Source of the DNA: Bacteroidales bacterium
Lineage (GTDB): Bacteria > Bacteroidota > Bacteroidia > Bacteroidales > Tenuifilaceae
Length of the DNA: 64,000 bases
NCBI GenBank assembly: GCA_020636845.1
Contig: JACJXD010000002.1
Coordinates: 427,281-491,280 of the forward strand
Direction: 5' to 3'
The notes below the pieces were generated by a model. The model was given only the letters and a program-made list of their open reading frames with translations. It ran no database searches and was not told the DNA's origin. This document shows positions 45,186-55,262 of the stretch, piece by piece. The stretch's first letter is position 1; the number at the start of each line of letters is the position of its first letter. Both the position numbers and the translations under genes were made by a program.

Positions 45186-46793
45186 ATGGTCGATACAGAG
45201 AAGGAATTCGATGTTCTTGATATGAATAATTATAAGGTAGAAAAACTACCTCAAAAGGAGAAAACCGGTTTTGAGAAATACATGGCTATTGTTGGTGCTC
45301 CGTTGGCAATTATTGTATTTATTCTTATTTACTTTTATTCCGATATTAGTTTCCTTAACAATATAAATCCCGATTTACTGGGAAAAACTGCGTTAAAACG
45401 ATTTCACGAGGTGGGGAGTGCAGGTTTTTCCCGAATTAATTATGCAATGCTTGCTATTGCTGTTTCTTCAATTATTCTTTGGATAACGGAAGCCATCCCC
45501 AATTACTTAACGTCATTAATACTGATTGTTGCAATGGTATTAACTGGTGTAACCAGCGAAATTGACGCATACCATCAATTAGGACATCCTGTAATGTGGC
45601 TAAACATACTCTCGTTTGTGTTGGCAAGTATGCTGGTAAAAACTCAAATTGCCAAGCGATTTGCCCTGTGGTTTATTGTTCGGTTTGGCAAAAACGCAAC
45701 GTGGATATTCTTTAGTTTCATGATAATTAATATTGTTCTTTCGGCTTTTATTTCGGCAACCACCGCAAAGGCGGCAATATTGCTCCCAATTTTTATGGTT
45801 GTTGCGGCGGTGTATGGAGCCAGAGGCGGCGATAAGCGAAATAATTTCGGTCGAAATTTAGTCTTGCAAAATCTTTTTCAAATAAATGTTTCTGCTGGTG
45901 GTTTTATTACGGGATCTGGGGCTAATCTTTTAGCAGGTTCTTTAATGGCAGGGGCACTTGGCGGTCAGGCCTTTTCGTATCAAAAGTGGTTGTTTGCGGC
46001 TTTCCCTTTGGCGGTTATTTTATTGCTGTTGGGTTGGGTTATTAGTGTGAAGTTTATTTTTCCCATGAAGCCAGAGGAAAAAGAACCTCAAATAGAAGGG
46101 GGAATGGAACGGCTTAAGGAGGAGTTGCATAAGTTGGGCCCAATAAGTTTTCAGGAGATAAAGGCAATCATCATTTTTGTGGCTGTTTTGGCATTGTGGG
46201 CAACCGATACGCTTCATGGCATTAGCCAAACGGCAGTTGCATTCCTTGGTGCAGTGGTGGCACTTACTCCAAAAATTGGCGTGGTAAAATGGAACGATGT
46301 CGATATCCCTTGGCATTTGTTAATGTTCTCTGCAGGAGCATACACGCTTGGGGCGGGGCTTAGTGCAACCGATTTGGCCATGCTTTCGGTAAACAGTTTT
46401 TACGATGGTTTAGGGTTTTCGGCAAATACGCCGTTCTGGGTGTTTTACGTGTTTCTAACAGGTTGCATGCTTTTTAGTGCGCTCATATTCCAATCTAAGA
46501 CTATGAGGGCGCTTATTTTTATACCAATTGCAATTGGTACTGCTCAAAAGTTTGGTTATCCTGTTCTTAGTTTAACGTTGCCGGTAGCTTTACTAATAGA
46601 GCATGTTTATGCGTTACCGTTTAACAGTAAACCGGCAGCATTACTCTATGTTACCGATCAGTACAGTTGGTCCGATACTGCTAAGTATGGCATTACCATG
46701 TTGTTTGTTGCCTGGATTGTAATAATTGTTTGGGGTGAAACATGGTTACGATTGCTTGGTTACACACCGAATGGTGTGTTTGGATTGTTTTAG
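45186..46793 (+). CDS. SLC13/DASS-family anion permease
   Basis: This 535-residue membrane protein has about 11-12 helices after a cytoplasmic N-terminus. Family marks are LWITEAIPNYLTSLILIVAMVLTG, SAFISATTAKAAILLPIF in the first half and ALPFNSKPAALLYVT in the second, both in place of the canonical SNT motifs of citrate and dicarboxylate carriers. Substrate could be a dicarboxylate, sulfate or phosphate; the neighbours favour an inorganic anion. A full GGAGG Shine-Dalgarno lies at 45174-45178, rare in this phylum and suggesting strong translation. Confidence 0.85.
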   Translation: MVDTEKEFDVLDMNNYKVEKLPQKEKTGFEKYMAIVGAPLAIIVFILIYFYSDISFLNNINPDLLGKTALKRFHEVGSAGFSRINYAMLAIAVSSIILWITEAIPNYLTSLILIVAMVLTGVTSEIDAYHQLGHPVMWLNILSFVLASMLVKTQIAKRFALWFIVRFGKNATWIFFSFMIINIVLSAFISATTAKAAILLPIFMVVAAVYGARGGDKRNNFGRNLVLQNLFQINVSAGGFITGSGANLLAGSLMAGALGGQAFSYQKWLFAAFPLAVILLLLGWVISVKFIFPMKPEEKEPQIEGGMERLKEELHKLGPISFQEIKAIIIFVAVLALWATDTLHGISQTAVAFLGAVVALTPKIGVVKWNDVDIPWHLLMFSAGAYTLGAGLSATDLAMLSVNSFYDGLGFSANTPFWVFYVFLTGCMLFSALIFQSKTMRALIFIPIAIGTAQKFGYPVLSLTLPVALLIEHVYALPFNSKPAALLYVTDQYSWSDTAKYGITMLFVAWIVIIVWGETWLRLLGYTPNGVFGLF

Positions 46794-46863
46794 AACCAAG
46801 AAGTTGGGTTAGTTAGTGTTGTAAATTATTAAGGTTAAAATTTGATTTTAAGGTAGGAGCAGA

Positions 46864-48327
46864 ATGATTGATGAAGTTGTAAAAATACACGATAGTTTTT
46901 CCATCGAAATAAAATTGGGATATGCTACGCGTCGTACTCAAAAGGAGAACGACTATGCAATAAATATTTGGTTCTTTGTTCCTAATAGTCTCGATATAAA
47001 CCGATATACATATTCTACCCGCGATTTTTATAACGATCTTAAAACTAATATAAGGCTTATTACCCCGGTTTACCTGCTTCGTGAAATTGCTGCTGGCGAA
47101 AATTCGCCTTTTATACATCTCGAAAAATCTTTTCAGGATTTGGCCTCAAATCCAATTCGGAAAAATGTTGCCGAGTACGAGTATCACATCAAAATGTTCC
47201 AGTCGATACTTAAAAGTTCCCTGCGCGACGAGATTCAGCACATCATTAAAAATGAGGTGAAGGAGGATATTCCGTTTTTGGTGAAGGCTTATGTAAGTAA
47301 TGTGAATCTGATAGCAGAAAAGTACAGAGGGTTACGCAGGGTTATTAACGCCCCTACCGTACAAAAGGATTTAATGCGTTACTACTTTTATGGCGACGAG
47401 TTCATGAGCAACATCATAGAGCAAAATACGCTCATATTGCTAACGTCGTTTAAGCATAGCGAGAAGGACGATCTTGCCAAATCCAAAGACATTCTTTTCG
47501 ATTTAATAATTAAGGAACGGGAATACAAAAAGGAGAAGGATTATCCGTTTGTGGGGAAGCATTCTAAGGATTCATACCGTGAGTTAATACACCGAAGGGG
47601 AGTGCTTAAGAAGTATGTGGAAAGTCAGCTATTTTTATCCACCAGTACTAAAAAAGATGGGGTGTTGGTGGAGCAAATTTTGTATAGTCTTGCAGCGGGA
47701 ATGGCCATGATTTTTGCTACGGCAGTTGCATTTACCTTTCAGCAAAAGTTCGGGAATTTTACCATACCGTTATTCATTGCCTTGGTTATAAGTTACATGC
47801 TTAAGGATAGGATTAAGGAGTTAATGAGGTACTATTTTACGGGCAAACTCAAGCGTTTTTTCTTCGATCAAAAAACAAAAATTAAGGTAAAAAACAATCA
47901 CCCCATTGGATGGTGTAAGGAGGGCTTCGATTTTATTATTGAACGGAAAATCCCCAAAGGGGTAGTAAAAGCACGTAATCGGTCTTTAATAATGGGTGTG
48001 GAAAATAGGGTTACGGCCGAAAAGGTTTTTATGTACAGAAAATTTTTACGCTTGTCCAGAAACGAGTTAAATAAGGTTTATCAGCATTATACCATTACGG
48101 GAGTTAACGATATAATTCGGTTTAACGTGTCACGTTTTATATCTAAAATGGATAATCCCGAAATTCCGTTGTACTTGGTAAATCATAATCATTACGAGGT
48201 AATTTACGGCGAAAAGGTTTATTACTTAAACATGATTATTAGTTATCAGTACGAAGGAAGTACCCATTACAGTCGATATCGCTTAGTTTTAAATAGGGAT
48301 GGAATCAAGGAGTTGGTGAAGTGTTAG
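46864..48327 (+). CDS. Membrane protein of unknown function
   Basis: In this 487-residue protein a soluble N-terminal half (IDEVVKIHDSFSIEIKLGYATRR, highly charged helices) is followed by two adjacent membrane helices at about 277-320 (ILYSLAAGMAMIFATAVAFTF and FTIPLFIALVISYML) and a second soluble region ending in strands. No known family is recognised. It lies 70 bases after the SLC13 gene on the same strand and has its own terminator. Confidence 0.7.
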   Translation: MIDEVVKIHDSFSIEIKLGYATRRTQKENDYAINIWFFVPNSLDINRYTYSTRDFYNDLKTNIRLITPVYLLREIAAGENSPFIHLEKSFQDLASNPIRKNVAEYEYHIKMFQSILKSSLRDEIQHIIKNEVKEDIPFLVKAYVSNVNLIAEKYRGLRRVINAPTVQKDLMRYYFYGDEFMSNIIEQNTLILLTSFKHSEKDDLAKSKDILFDLIIKEREYKKEKDYPFVGKHSKDSYRELIHRRGVLKKYVESQLFLSTSTKKDGVLVEQILYSLAAGMAMIFATAVAFTFQQKFGNFTIPLFIALVISYMLKDRIKELMRYYFTGKLKRFFFDQKTKIKVKNNHPIGWCKEGFDFIIERKIPKGVVKARNRSLIMGVENRVTAEKVFMYRKFLRLSRNELNKVYQHYTITGVNDIIRFNVSRFISKMDNPEIPLYLVNHNHYEVIYGEKVYYLNMIISYQYEGSTHYSRYRLVLNRDGIKELVKC

Positions 48328-48356
48328 CACGTTATTTTTAGTTAATTTTTTCTGCC

Positions 48357-48398
48357 ATTCCGTTGCTAAGAATTAATTTTTTGGCAACGGAATTGTTT
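48357..48398 (+). terminator. Terminator after the unknown membrane protein
   Basis: Stem ATTCCGTTGC (48357-48366) / GCAACGGAAT (48384-48393) with a 17-base loop, followed by TGTTTTA. Confidence 0.75.
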
Positions 48399-48491
48399 TA
48401 TTTACATAGTTTCAAACGTTATAGGTTGATATTCCTAATTTTAATCGCATTCAAATTGCCTGAAATCGTTTTAGCGTTTGTTTATTTCTAT

Positions 48492-48499
48492 TAACTTTG
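48492..48499 (+). promoter_or_regulatory. Promoter -7 box of nifJ
   Basis: TAACTTTG, 53 bases before the nifJ ATG. No good TTG lies at the expected -33 distance. Confidence 0.5.
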
Positions 48500-48552
48500 C
48501 GTAGTTTTTCAGAAAAATTGATTTTTCAACGTTATAAAATTCTGGCAATCAA

Positions 48553-51500
48553 ATGGAGAAGTCTAAAAAATTTATTACATGTGATGGTAATTATGCAGCG
48601 GCTCACGTAGCATATATGTTCAGCGAAGTTGCAGCTATTTACCCTATTACTCCGTCATCTACAATGGCTGAGTATATTGACGAATGGTCGGCATTTGGTC
48701 GTAAAAATATTTTTGGCGACACCGTAAAGGTAGTCGAAATGCAGAGTGAAGCTGGTGCTTCGGGTGCTGTTCATGGATCTTTGCAGTCGGGTGCGTTAAC
48801 ATCTACATTTACTGCATCGCAGGGATTACTGTTGATGATCCCGAATATGTATAAGATTTCGGGCGAATTGCTACCGGGAGTTTTTCATGTTTCCGCTCGT
48901 AGTATTGCTGCTCACGCATTATCTATTTTTGGTGATCATAGCGATGTTATGAGTACCCGTCAGTGTGGTTTTGCCATGTTGGCAAGTGGTGGCGTTCAGG
49001 AAGTAATGGATTTGGCAGGAATTGCACACTTAGCAGCAATTAAAACTCGTGTACCATTCTTACATTTCTTCGATGGTTTTAGAACTTCTCACGAAATTCA
49101 GAAAATAGAAGTTCTCGAAAACGACGATTTGGCTTCGCTTATCGACAAGGATGCTTTGCAAGCATTCCGCGATCGCGCTTTAAATCCGGAACATCCTGTA
49201 ACAAGGGGTACCGCTCAAAATCCTGATATTTACTTCCAGGCACGTGAAGCTGCAAATCGTTTTTACGATGCAGTTCCCGATGCTGTTGAGGATTACATGA
49301 AGGAAATTAGCAAAATTACCGGGCGTGAGTATCATCCTTTTACATACTATGGTGATCCTAATGCCGAAAACGTTGTTATTGCAATGGGTTCGGTAACCGA
49401 TACTCTTAAGGAAACCGTCGATTACTTAATGTCTAAGGGCGAAAAAGTTGGGTTAATCTGCGTACACCTTTATCGTCCATTTTCTGCAAAGTATTTTTTC
49501 AATGCTCTTCCTAAATCGGTAAAACGTATTGCCGTTCTAGATCGTACTAAGGAACCCGGTGCTAATGGCGATCCTTTATATCTTGATGTAAAAGATTTGT
49601 TCTATGGTAAGGAAAATGCTCCTGTTATCGTAGGTGGTCGTTATGGATTAAGTTCTAAGGATACTACTCCGGCTCAGATGATTGCTGTTTTTGAAAACCT
49701 CAAGTTGAACGAGCCTAAAAATCAGTTTACTGTTGGAATTGTTGACGATGTAACTTTTAAATCGTTACCTGTAGAAAAGGAAATTAACTTATCGCCTAAG
49801 GGTACATTCCAAGCTAAGTTCTACGGTTTAGGATCCGATGGAACCGTGGGAGCAAATAAGAACTCTATCAAAATTATTGGTAACAATACTTCGAAATATT
49901 GCCAGGCATACTTTGCTTACGATTCAAAGAAATCGGGCGGTATTACAGTTTCTCACCTTCGTTTTGGCGATAAGCCAATTCTTTCACCTTACTTGGTAAA
50001 TACTCCGGATTTCGTTGCTTGCCATGTTCATGCTTACTTAGACAAGTATGATATGCTAAAAGGCTTACAGAAAGGGGGAACCTTCTTGTTAAATACAATT
50101 TGGAACGTTGAAGAGGTTAAGGAAAAGTTACCCAATTCGATTAAGAAGTATTTAGCCGAAAACAATATCAATTTCTATATCATCGATGCTACCGAAATTG
50201 CTGCAGGAATTGGTCTTGGTAGTCGTACCAACACTATTATGCAAAGCGCTTTCTTTAAGATTGCCAATGTAATTCCTTACGAATTGGCTGTTAAGGAAAT
50301 GAAAAAGGCAATTGAGAAATCGTACGGACGCAAGGGTGAGGAAATCTTGAGAATGAACTATGCTGCCGTTGATAAGGGCGGTAATGTTACTAAGGTTGAT
50401 GTTCCGGCTGAGTGGGCAAAACTTGAACCCGAAAAACATTCGGAAATTGCAGGTGCTCCTGAGTTTATTAATAAAGTTGCATTGCCAATTAACTTGCAGA
50501 AAGGCGACGATTTACCTGTAAGTGCTTTTGTTGATCGCGAAGATGGTACTTTCCCTTCGGGAACTACACGTTACGAAAAGAGGGGTGTTGCTGTAAACGT
50601 TCCGGAATGGATTCCTGAAAATTGTATCCAATGCAACCAATGTTCGTATGTATGTCCTCACGCAGCAATTCGTCCATTCTTATTAACCGATGAAGAGTTG
50701 AAGAATGCTCCGGAAGGAACAAAGACTGTTAAGGGTAACGGTGGTATTAAGGATTATAACTTCCGTGTTCAGGTAAGCGTTCTCGATTGTACCGGTTGTG
50801 GTAACTGCGTTGACGTTTGTCCTGCAAAGACAAAAGCGTTGGAATTAAAACCTCTCGATACTCAATTAGCCGAGGCAGAACGTTTCGACTACATGCACGA
50901 AAAGGTTGGTTATAAAGATATTCTTGGTAAAGAGAAATCTGTTAAAAACAGTCAGTTTGCTCAACCGTTGTTTGAGTTTAGCGGTGCTTGTGCTGGTTGT
51001 GGAGAAACTCCATATATTAAAGCAATTACTCAACTTTATGGCGATCGAATGATTGTTTCGAACGCTACAGGATGTTCTTCAATTTACGGAGGTTCTGCAC
51101 CTTCAACTCCTTATTCTGCCAACAAGGATGGTAAGGGTGTTGCATGGGCAAACTCCTTATTCGAAGACAATGCTGAATACGGACTTGGTATTGCTACAGG
51201 AACCGAGAAATTGCGCGATAGAATTGCTGGTAAAATTAACGGGGCTTTAGCAGGTAATGTAGCCAACGATGTTAAAGTTGCCATGGAAGAGTGGCTTGCA
51301 GGTAAGGATAATGCCGAACAGTCGCGTATTGCTTCTGCTAAATTAGTTGCAGCCCTCGAAAAGGATGGTTCTTCCGTTGCTAAAGAACTGTTGGCAATGA
51401 AACAGTATTTCGAAAAGAAATCGGTATGGATTTTTGGTGGTGATGGTTGGGCTTACGATATCGGTTACGGCGGATTAGATCATGTATTGGCTTCGGGTCA

Positions 51501-52068
51501 GGATGTTAACGTATTAGTTCTTGATACAGAAGTTTACTCGAATACGGGCGGTCAGGCATCAAAATCAACGCCGGCTGCAGCTGTTGCTAAGTTTGCCGCT
51601 TCCGGTAAAAAAATCCGTAAAAAAGATTTGGGTATGATGGCTATGTCGTATGGTTATGTATATGTTGCTCAGGTTGCAATGGGAGCAAGCCATAATCAGT
51701 ATTTTAAAGCCATTAAGGAAGCAGAGGCTTATCCTGGACCATCATTGATTATTGCTTATGCACCATGTATTAACCATGGAATTCGTAAGGGTATGGGTAA
51801 AACACAGCAAGAAGAAAAATTGGCAGTAGAATCAGGATATTGGCACTTGTATCGGTTTAATCCATTACTGGAGGCCGAGGGACAAAACCCATTCCAATTA
51901 GATTCTAAAGAACCAGATTGGAGTTTGTTTCAGAGTTACTTAATGGGCGAAGTAAGGTACTCTTCTTTACAACTTTCTTTCCCTGACGAGGCAAAGGCGT
52001 TGTATAAAGTTGCCGAAGAAAATGCTCACTTAAGGTACAACTCGTATAAAAAGTTGGCAGGATTGTAA
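48553..52068 (+). CDS. nifJ: Pyruvate:ferredoxin (flavodoxin) oxidoreductase
   Basis: The single-chain enzyme of 1171 residues has all domains in order: pyrimidine-binding domain (AAIYPITPSSTMAEYIDEWS), transketolase-C-like domain, gamma domain around 420-610, a two-cluster ferredoxin domain with Cys691/694/697/701 and Cys746/749/752/756, and a TPP-binding domain with CAGCGETPY (from Cys813) and GGDGWAYDIGYGGLDHV. It oxidises pyruvate to acetyl-CoA and CO2 while reducing ferredoxin, and implies anaerobic metabolism. Monocistronic. Confidence 0.97.
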   Translation: MEKSKKFITCDGNYAAAHVAYMFSEVAAIYPITPSSTMAEYIDEWSAFGRKNIFGDTVKVVEMQSEAGASGAVHGSLQSGALTSTFTASQGLLLMIPNMYKISGELLPGVFHVSARSIAAHALSIFGDHSDVMSTRQCGFAMLASGGVQEVMDLAGIAHLAAIKTRVPFLHFFDGFRTSHEIQKIEVLENDDLASLIDKDALQAFRDRALNPEHPVTRGTAQNPDIYFQAREAANRFYDAVPDAVEDYMKEISKITGREYHPFTYYGDPNAENVVIAMGSVTDTLKETVDYLMSKGEKVGLICVHLYRPFSAKYFFNALPKSVKRIAVLDRTKEPGANGDPLYLDVKDLFYGKENAPVIVGGRYGLSSKDTTPAQMIAVFENLKLNEPKNQFTVGIVDDVTFKSLPVEKEINLSPKGTFQAKFYGLGSDGTVGANKNSIKIIGNNTSKYCQAYFAYDSKKSGGITVSHLRFGDKPILSPYLVNTPDFVACHVHAYLDKYDMLKGLQKGGTFLLNTIWNVEEVKEKLPNSIKKYLAENNINFYIIDATEIAAGIGLGSRTNTIMQSAFFKIANVIPYELAVKEMKKAIEKSYGRKGEEILRMNYAAVDKGGNVTKVDVPAEWAKLEPEKHSEIAGAPEFINKVALPINLQKGDDLPVSAFVDREDGTFPSGTTRYEKRGVAVNVPEWIPENCIQCNQCSYVCPHAAIRPFLLTDEELKNAPEGTKTVKGNGGIKDYNFRVQVSVLDCTGCGNCVDVCPAKTKALELKPLDTQLAEAERFDYMHEKVGYKDILGKEKSVKNSQFAQPLFEFSGACAGCGETPYIKAITQLYGDRMIVSNATGCSSIYGGSAPSTPYSANKDGKGVAWANSLFEDNAEYGLGIATGTEKLRDRIAGKINGALAGNVANDVKVAMEEWLAGKDNAEQSRIASAKLVAALEKDGSSVAKELLAMKQYFEKKSVWIFGGDGWAYDIGYGGLDHVLASGQDVNVLVLDTEVYSNTGGQASKSTPAAAVAKFAASGKKIRKKDLGMMAMSYGYVYVAQVAMGASHNQYFKAIKEAEAYPGPSLIIAYAPCINHGIRKGMGKTQQEEKLAVESGYWHLYRFNPLLEAEGQNPFQLDSKEPDWSLFQSYLMGEVRYSSLQLSFPDEAKALYKVAEENAHLRYNSYKKLAGL

Positions 52069-52090
52069 AATTTTTCGAACATACTTAAAC

Positions 52091-52121
52091 AAAGGGCTAT
52101 GTAAATAGCCCTTTGTTTTTT
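52091..52121 (+). terminator. nifJ terminator
   Basis: Perfect 10-bp stem AAAGGGCTAT / ATAGCCCTTT with loop GTAA, followed by GTTTTTT. Confidence 0.88.
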
Positions 52122-52232
52122 ATATACGAAGCCAGAAAACAATATTCAGTTAAATATTTTATTCAAAATTGGTGAGGGTTTTATTTTTTAATTACTTTTA
52201 GTAAAGTGTATTTTAATGTAGAAGGATAGTTG

Positions 52233-55205
52233 ATGTTTTCATTTCGTCCCGGAAATATTTTATTAATTTTTACAATATTCATACAGTTATCAACCTATAA
52301 TGCTTTTGCTGAGTACAAGGCAACCTATAAGCATTTTACGGTTGATGACGGCTTACCTGCTACAGATGTTTTTCATGTATTTCAGGATTCTAAAGGATTT
52401 ATTTGGTTTGCAACAAGTCATGGAGTAAGCCGTTTTGATGGCTACAATTTTAAAACATTCGATTTAACTTCTGGGCTAGTCGATAATGTTGTATTTGAAA
52501 TATTCGAAGATTATAAAGGTCGAATTTGGTTTGTTTCGTACTCAGGGAAACTATGTTATTTTGAAAATGATGAAATTCATGAATTTCCTTACAATAATAA
52601 AATTTCGCAGGTGTTTCCCAAAAGCACAGGCCCTGCCAAAAACTCTTTTTGGGTCGATAGCTTGGATAATATTTATCTAGGGTTAAAAAAGTATGGGATA
52701 ATAACTATTTCCCCTGAAGGAATATTTCGGAAGATAGAAAACGCTAATCATGCTAAAGTGCAAATTATTAAAGTTAATGCGACTAATTATTTGTTTGCGA
52801 CAAGTTTATTGAATGACAATCGGAGGATTGTTAGTATTTCTGAAAAAAATAGTTATAAGGTGTTTGATTTTGAAGCACTAGGATATGTAGATACCTTTCC
52901 AATACAATATTTTGCAAAACAGTCACCTAATGATAAATCATTGTTTATTTCGTTAGAACATATAATTGTCAATTTAAAGGGGGATTCTGTTGTTCAACTA
53001 AAAGATTTTAATAGTTCTATTATATGGACAGGCTTTGATAATGAAGGAAATTTATGGATATCCTTTTTTAATGGAGGAATAAGAATGTTTCCAAAAGGGA
53101 ATCTAGATTCTGTATCTGATGTTTTTTTATTAGAAAATACTCAGATTACATCAATGTTTAATGATGAAGAAGGAGCTTTTTGGTTTTCTACTCTTGACAA
53201 TGGAGTGTTCTATTTTCCTAATATTTTAATGAGGGTATATGATAAATCTACAGGGTTAGAGGGTAATAGCGTGAGTGATGTATTTGCTAATGATAGCCTT
53301 GTTTATGTTGGATTCAATAAGGGCTTTATAGATATTATTTATAATAATCGAATTAGTAAGCATAGTTTAGATTATAGTGATAAAAATAAAGGATTTATTA
53401 GAGATGTTTATGGAGATTTAAATACGGGTAAAGTTTGGATATCTGCGCTTACTTCTTTAGGCTATTTTATAGGACAGAATTATTACAGGTATATGAATTA
53501 CACCCAAGTAAATTCTCCTCAAAGAATGATTGCTAGCAAAGGTGGGGGGTATTGGGTAGGAACGGCATATGGAATTTATAAAGTAAAAAATGATGAAGTT
53601 GTTTATAACTCTCGAACAGATAATTTTAGAGCTATGATATCAAGTTTAGCCGAAGATAACAATGGGACGCTTTGGTTTAGTACGGTTAATGGCCTTTGGA
53701 AGTATTCAAATAAAATAATTCAATATGTAGGGCAAGAAAATAAATTGCTCAGTAAGCAGTGTGGGGATATGTTTTTTAATAGGACAGATTCTTCGCTCTG
53801 GTTGGGAACAAATGGGGCTGGCGTTGTAATTTACCATCCGGGTAGGAGAACGGTAAGTCAATTAACAACCGACGATGGACTTGTCTCAAACTCAATTCAA
53901 GATTTTTTTGAATACAATTCAAGTGTTTGGGTCGGAACTCAAAAAGGGATTTCGGTGATTGCCTTAAAGAATGGAAAAATTAAGGATGTTCAGAATATAA
54001 CCACGTTCGATGGTTTACCTACTAACGAGATTAATAGCATCTTTATAAAAGATAGCACATTATATGTTGGAACGAGTAATGGCCTAGCCATAACAAATCT
54101 AAAAAACTGTCATCCAAACACATATTCTCCAAATATTGTTTTAAACGGAATTAATGTTGATGGTAAAGATTTTAAGGCTGATAGCGAAAAGGTAAACATT
54201 GAGTATGCAAGTAATTTAATAACGGTATCGTATTCCGGCCTTGCTTATAAGAACATGGGAAAATTATTATATCGTTATCGATTATTAGGGTTAGACACAA
54301 ATTGGGTTTATACTTTTAATACGAGTTGTTCGTTTAGTCAATTAAATACAGGATCTTACTTGTTCGAAATTCAGGCACAAAATTCAAGTAATGTTTGGAG
54401 CCCTTCAAGACAGTTGGTCACAATTATAGTTGCGCCTCCTTATTGGCAAAAATGGTGGTTTATTTTAATAGTTGCTTCGGCATTAGCTTCTATTCTTTAT
54501 GGTGTGTATATGTTACGGATGCGAGAGGTTAACAAACGAAATGAGTTAATAAATAACATAAATTTGTACAAGCAGCAATCGTTAAGGCAGCAAATGAATC
54601 CCCATTTTATCTTTAATACATTGAATTCCATTCAATACTATATTTTAGAGCGCGATACAATTAGTTCTCATAAGTATTTGACAAAGTTTGCTAAATTAAT
54701 GCGCTTAACCCTTGATAACTCTCAATCGCCAACAATTCCTTTGCACGATGAAATTGAAGCTCTTCGCTTGTACTTGGATTTAGAGGCATTACGGTTAGAA
54801 GGTAAGTTTACTTATTCTATTGACATAGATGAGGATGAATCGATTCTTGATATTAAAGTACCCACTCTTTTAATTCAGCCGTTTGTCGAAAATGCAATAT
54901 GGCATGGCATAATGCTTAAACCGGATAAATGCGGAACGGTTAAAATTTCTCTTACCGATAAAGGTTCCTATGTCGAGTGTTTAATCCGTGATGATGGAGT
55001 TGGGCGGGAAGAAGCGAAACGTGTTCGTGAATCGAATACGGGAATGCATAAATCTCGTGGTTTTCAGATTACTCAGCAACGAATCGATTTGTTAAGTTCC
55101 ATGTACAAGGAACGTTTCAACATCAAGATTGTGGATTTATATGATAAAAAAGGTAGTTCTGAAGGAACTTTGGTAAGTATAACAATACCTAAGTCGTTAA
55201 CATAG
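52233..55205 (+). CDS. Two-component-propeller sensor kinase (LytS-type histidine kinase)
   Basis: A signal sequence is followed by a long series of two-component-regulator propeller repeats (DSKGFIWFATSHGVSRFDGYNF, NNGTLWFSTVNGLWKYS, SVWVGTQKGISVI) to about 640, a Y_Y_Y domain at about 660-745, one membrane helix at about 755-775 and a HisKA_7TM/His_kinase-type core with His792 (QQMNPHFIFNTLNSIQ; numbered from the upstream TTG). The ATPase end has FVENAIWHGI and DDGVGR. ATG 52233 is preferred over a TTG at 52230. It senses an extracellular signal and pairs with the LytTR regulator 57 bases downstream. Confidence 0.93.
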   Translation: MFSFRPGNILLIFTIFIQLSTYNAFAEYKATYKHFTVDDGLPATDVFHVFQDSKGFIWFATSHGVSRFDGYNFKTFDLTSGLVDNVVFEIFEDYKGRIWFVSYSGKLCYFENDEIHEFPYNNKISQVFPKSTGPAKNSFWVDSLDNIYLGLKKYGIITISPEGIFRKIENANHAKVQIIKVNATNYLFATSLLNDNRRIVSISEKNSYKVFDFEALGYVDTFPIQYFAKQSPNDKSLFISLEHIIVNLKGDSVVQLKDFNSSIIWTGFDNEGNLWISFFNGGIRMFPKGNLDSVSDVFLLENTQITSMFNDEEGAFWFSTLDNGVFYFPNILMRVYDKSTGLEGNSVSDVFANDSLVYVGFNKGFIDIIYNNRISKHSLDYSDKNKGFIRDVYGDLNTGKVWISALTSLGYFIGQNYYRYMNYTQVNSPQRMIASKGGGYWVGTAYGIYKVKNDEVVYNSRTDNFRAMISSLAEDNNGTLWFSTVNGLWKYSNKIIQYVGQENKLLSKQCGDMFFNRTDSSLWLGTNGAGVVIYHPGRRTVSQLTTDDGLVSNSIQDFFEYNSSVWVGTQKGISVIALKNGKIKDVQNITTFDGLPTNEINSIFIKDSTLYVGTSNGLAITNLKNCHPNTYSPNIVLNGINVDGKDFKADSEKVNIEYASNLITVSYSGLAYKNMGKLLYRYRLLGLDTNWVYTFNTSCSFSQLNTGSYLFEIQAQNSSNVWSPSRQLVTIIVAPPYWQKWWFILIVASALASILYGVYMLRMREVNKRNELINNINLYKQQSLRQQMNPHFIFNTLNSIQYYILERDTISSHKYLTKFAKLMRLTLDNSQSPTIPLHDEIEALRLYLDLEALRLEGKFTYSIDIDEDESILDIKVPTLLIQPFVENAIWHGIMLKPDKCGTVKISLTDKGSYVECLIRDDGVGREEAKRVRESNTGMHKSRGFQITQQRIDLLSSMYKERFNIKIVDLYDKKGSSEGTLVSITIPKSLT

Positions 55206-55262
55206 AATTAAAACTCTTGTTAAACCTCGTTTTTTATTACCTTTACAGTCAAAATTAATTGA

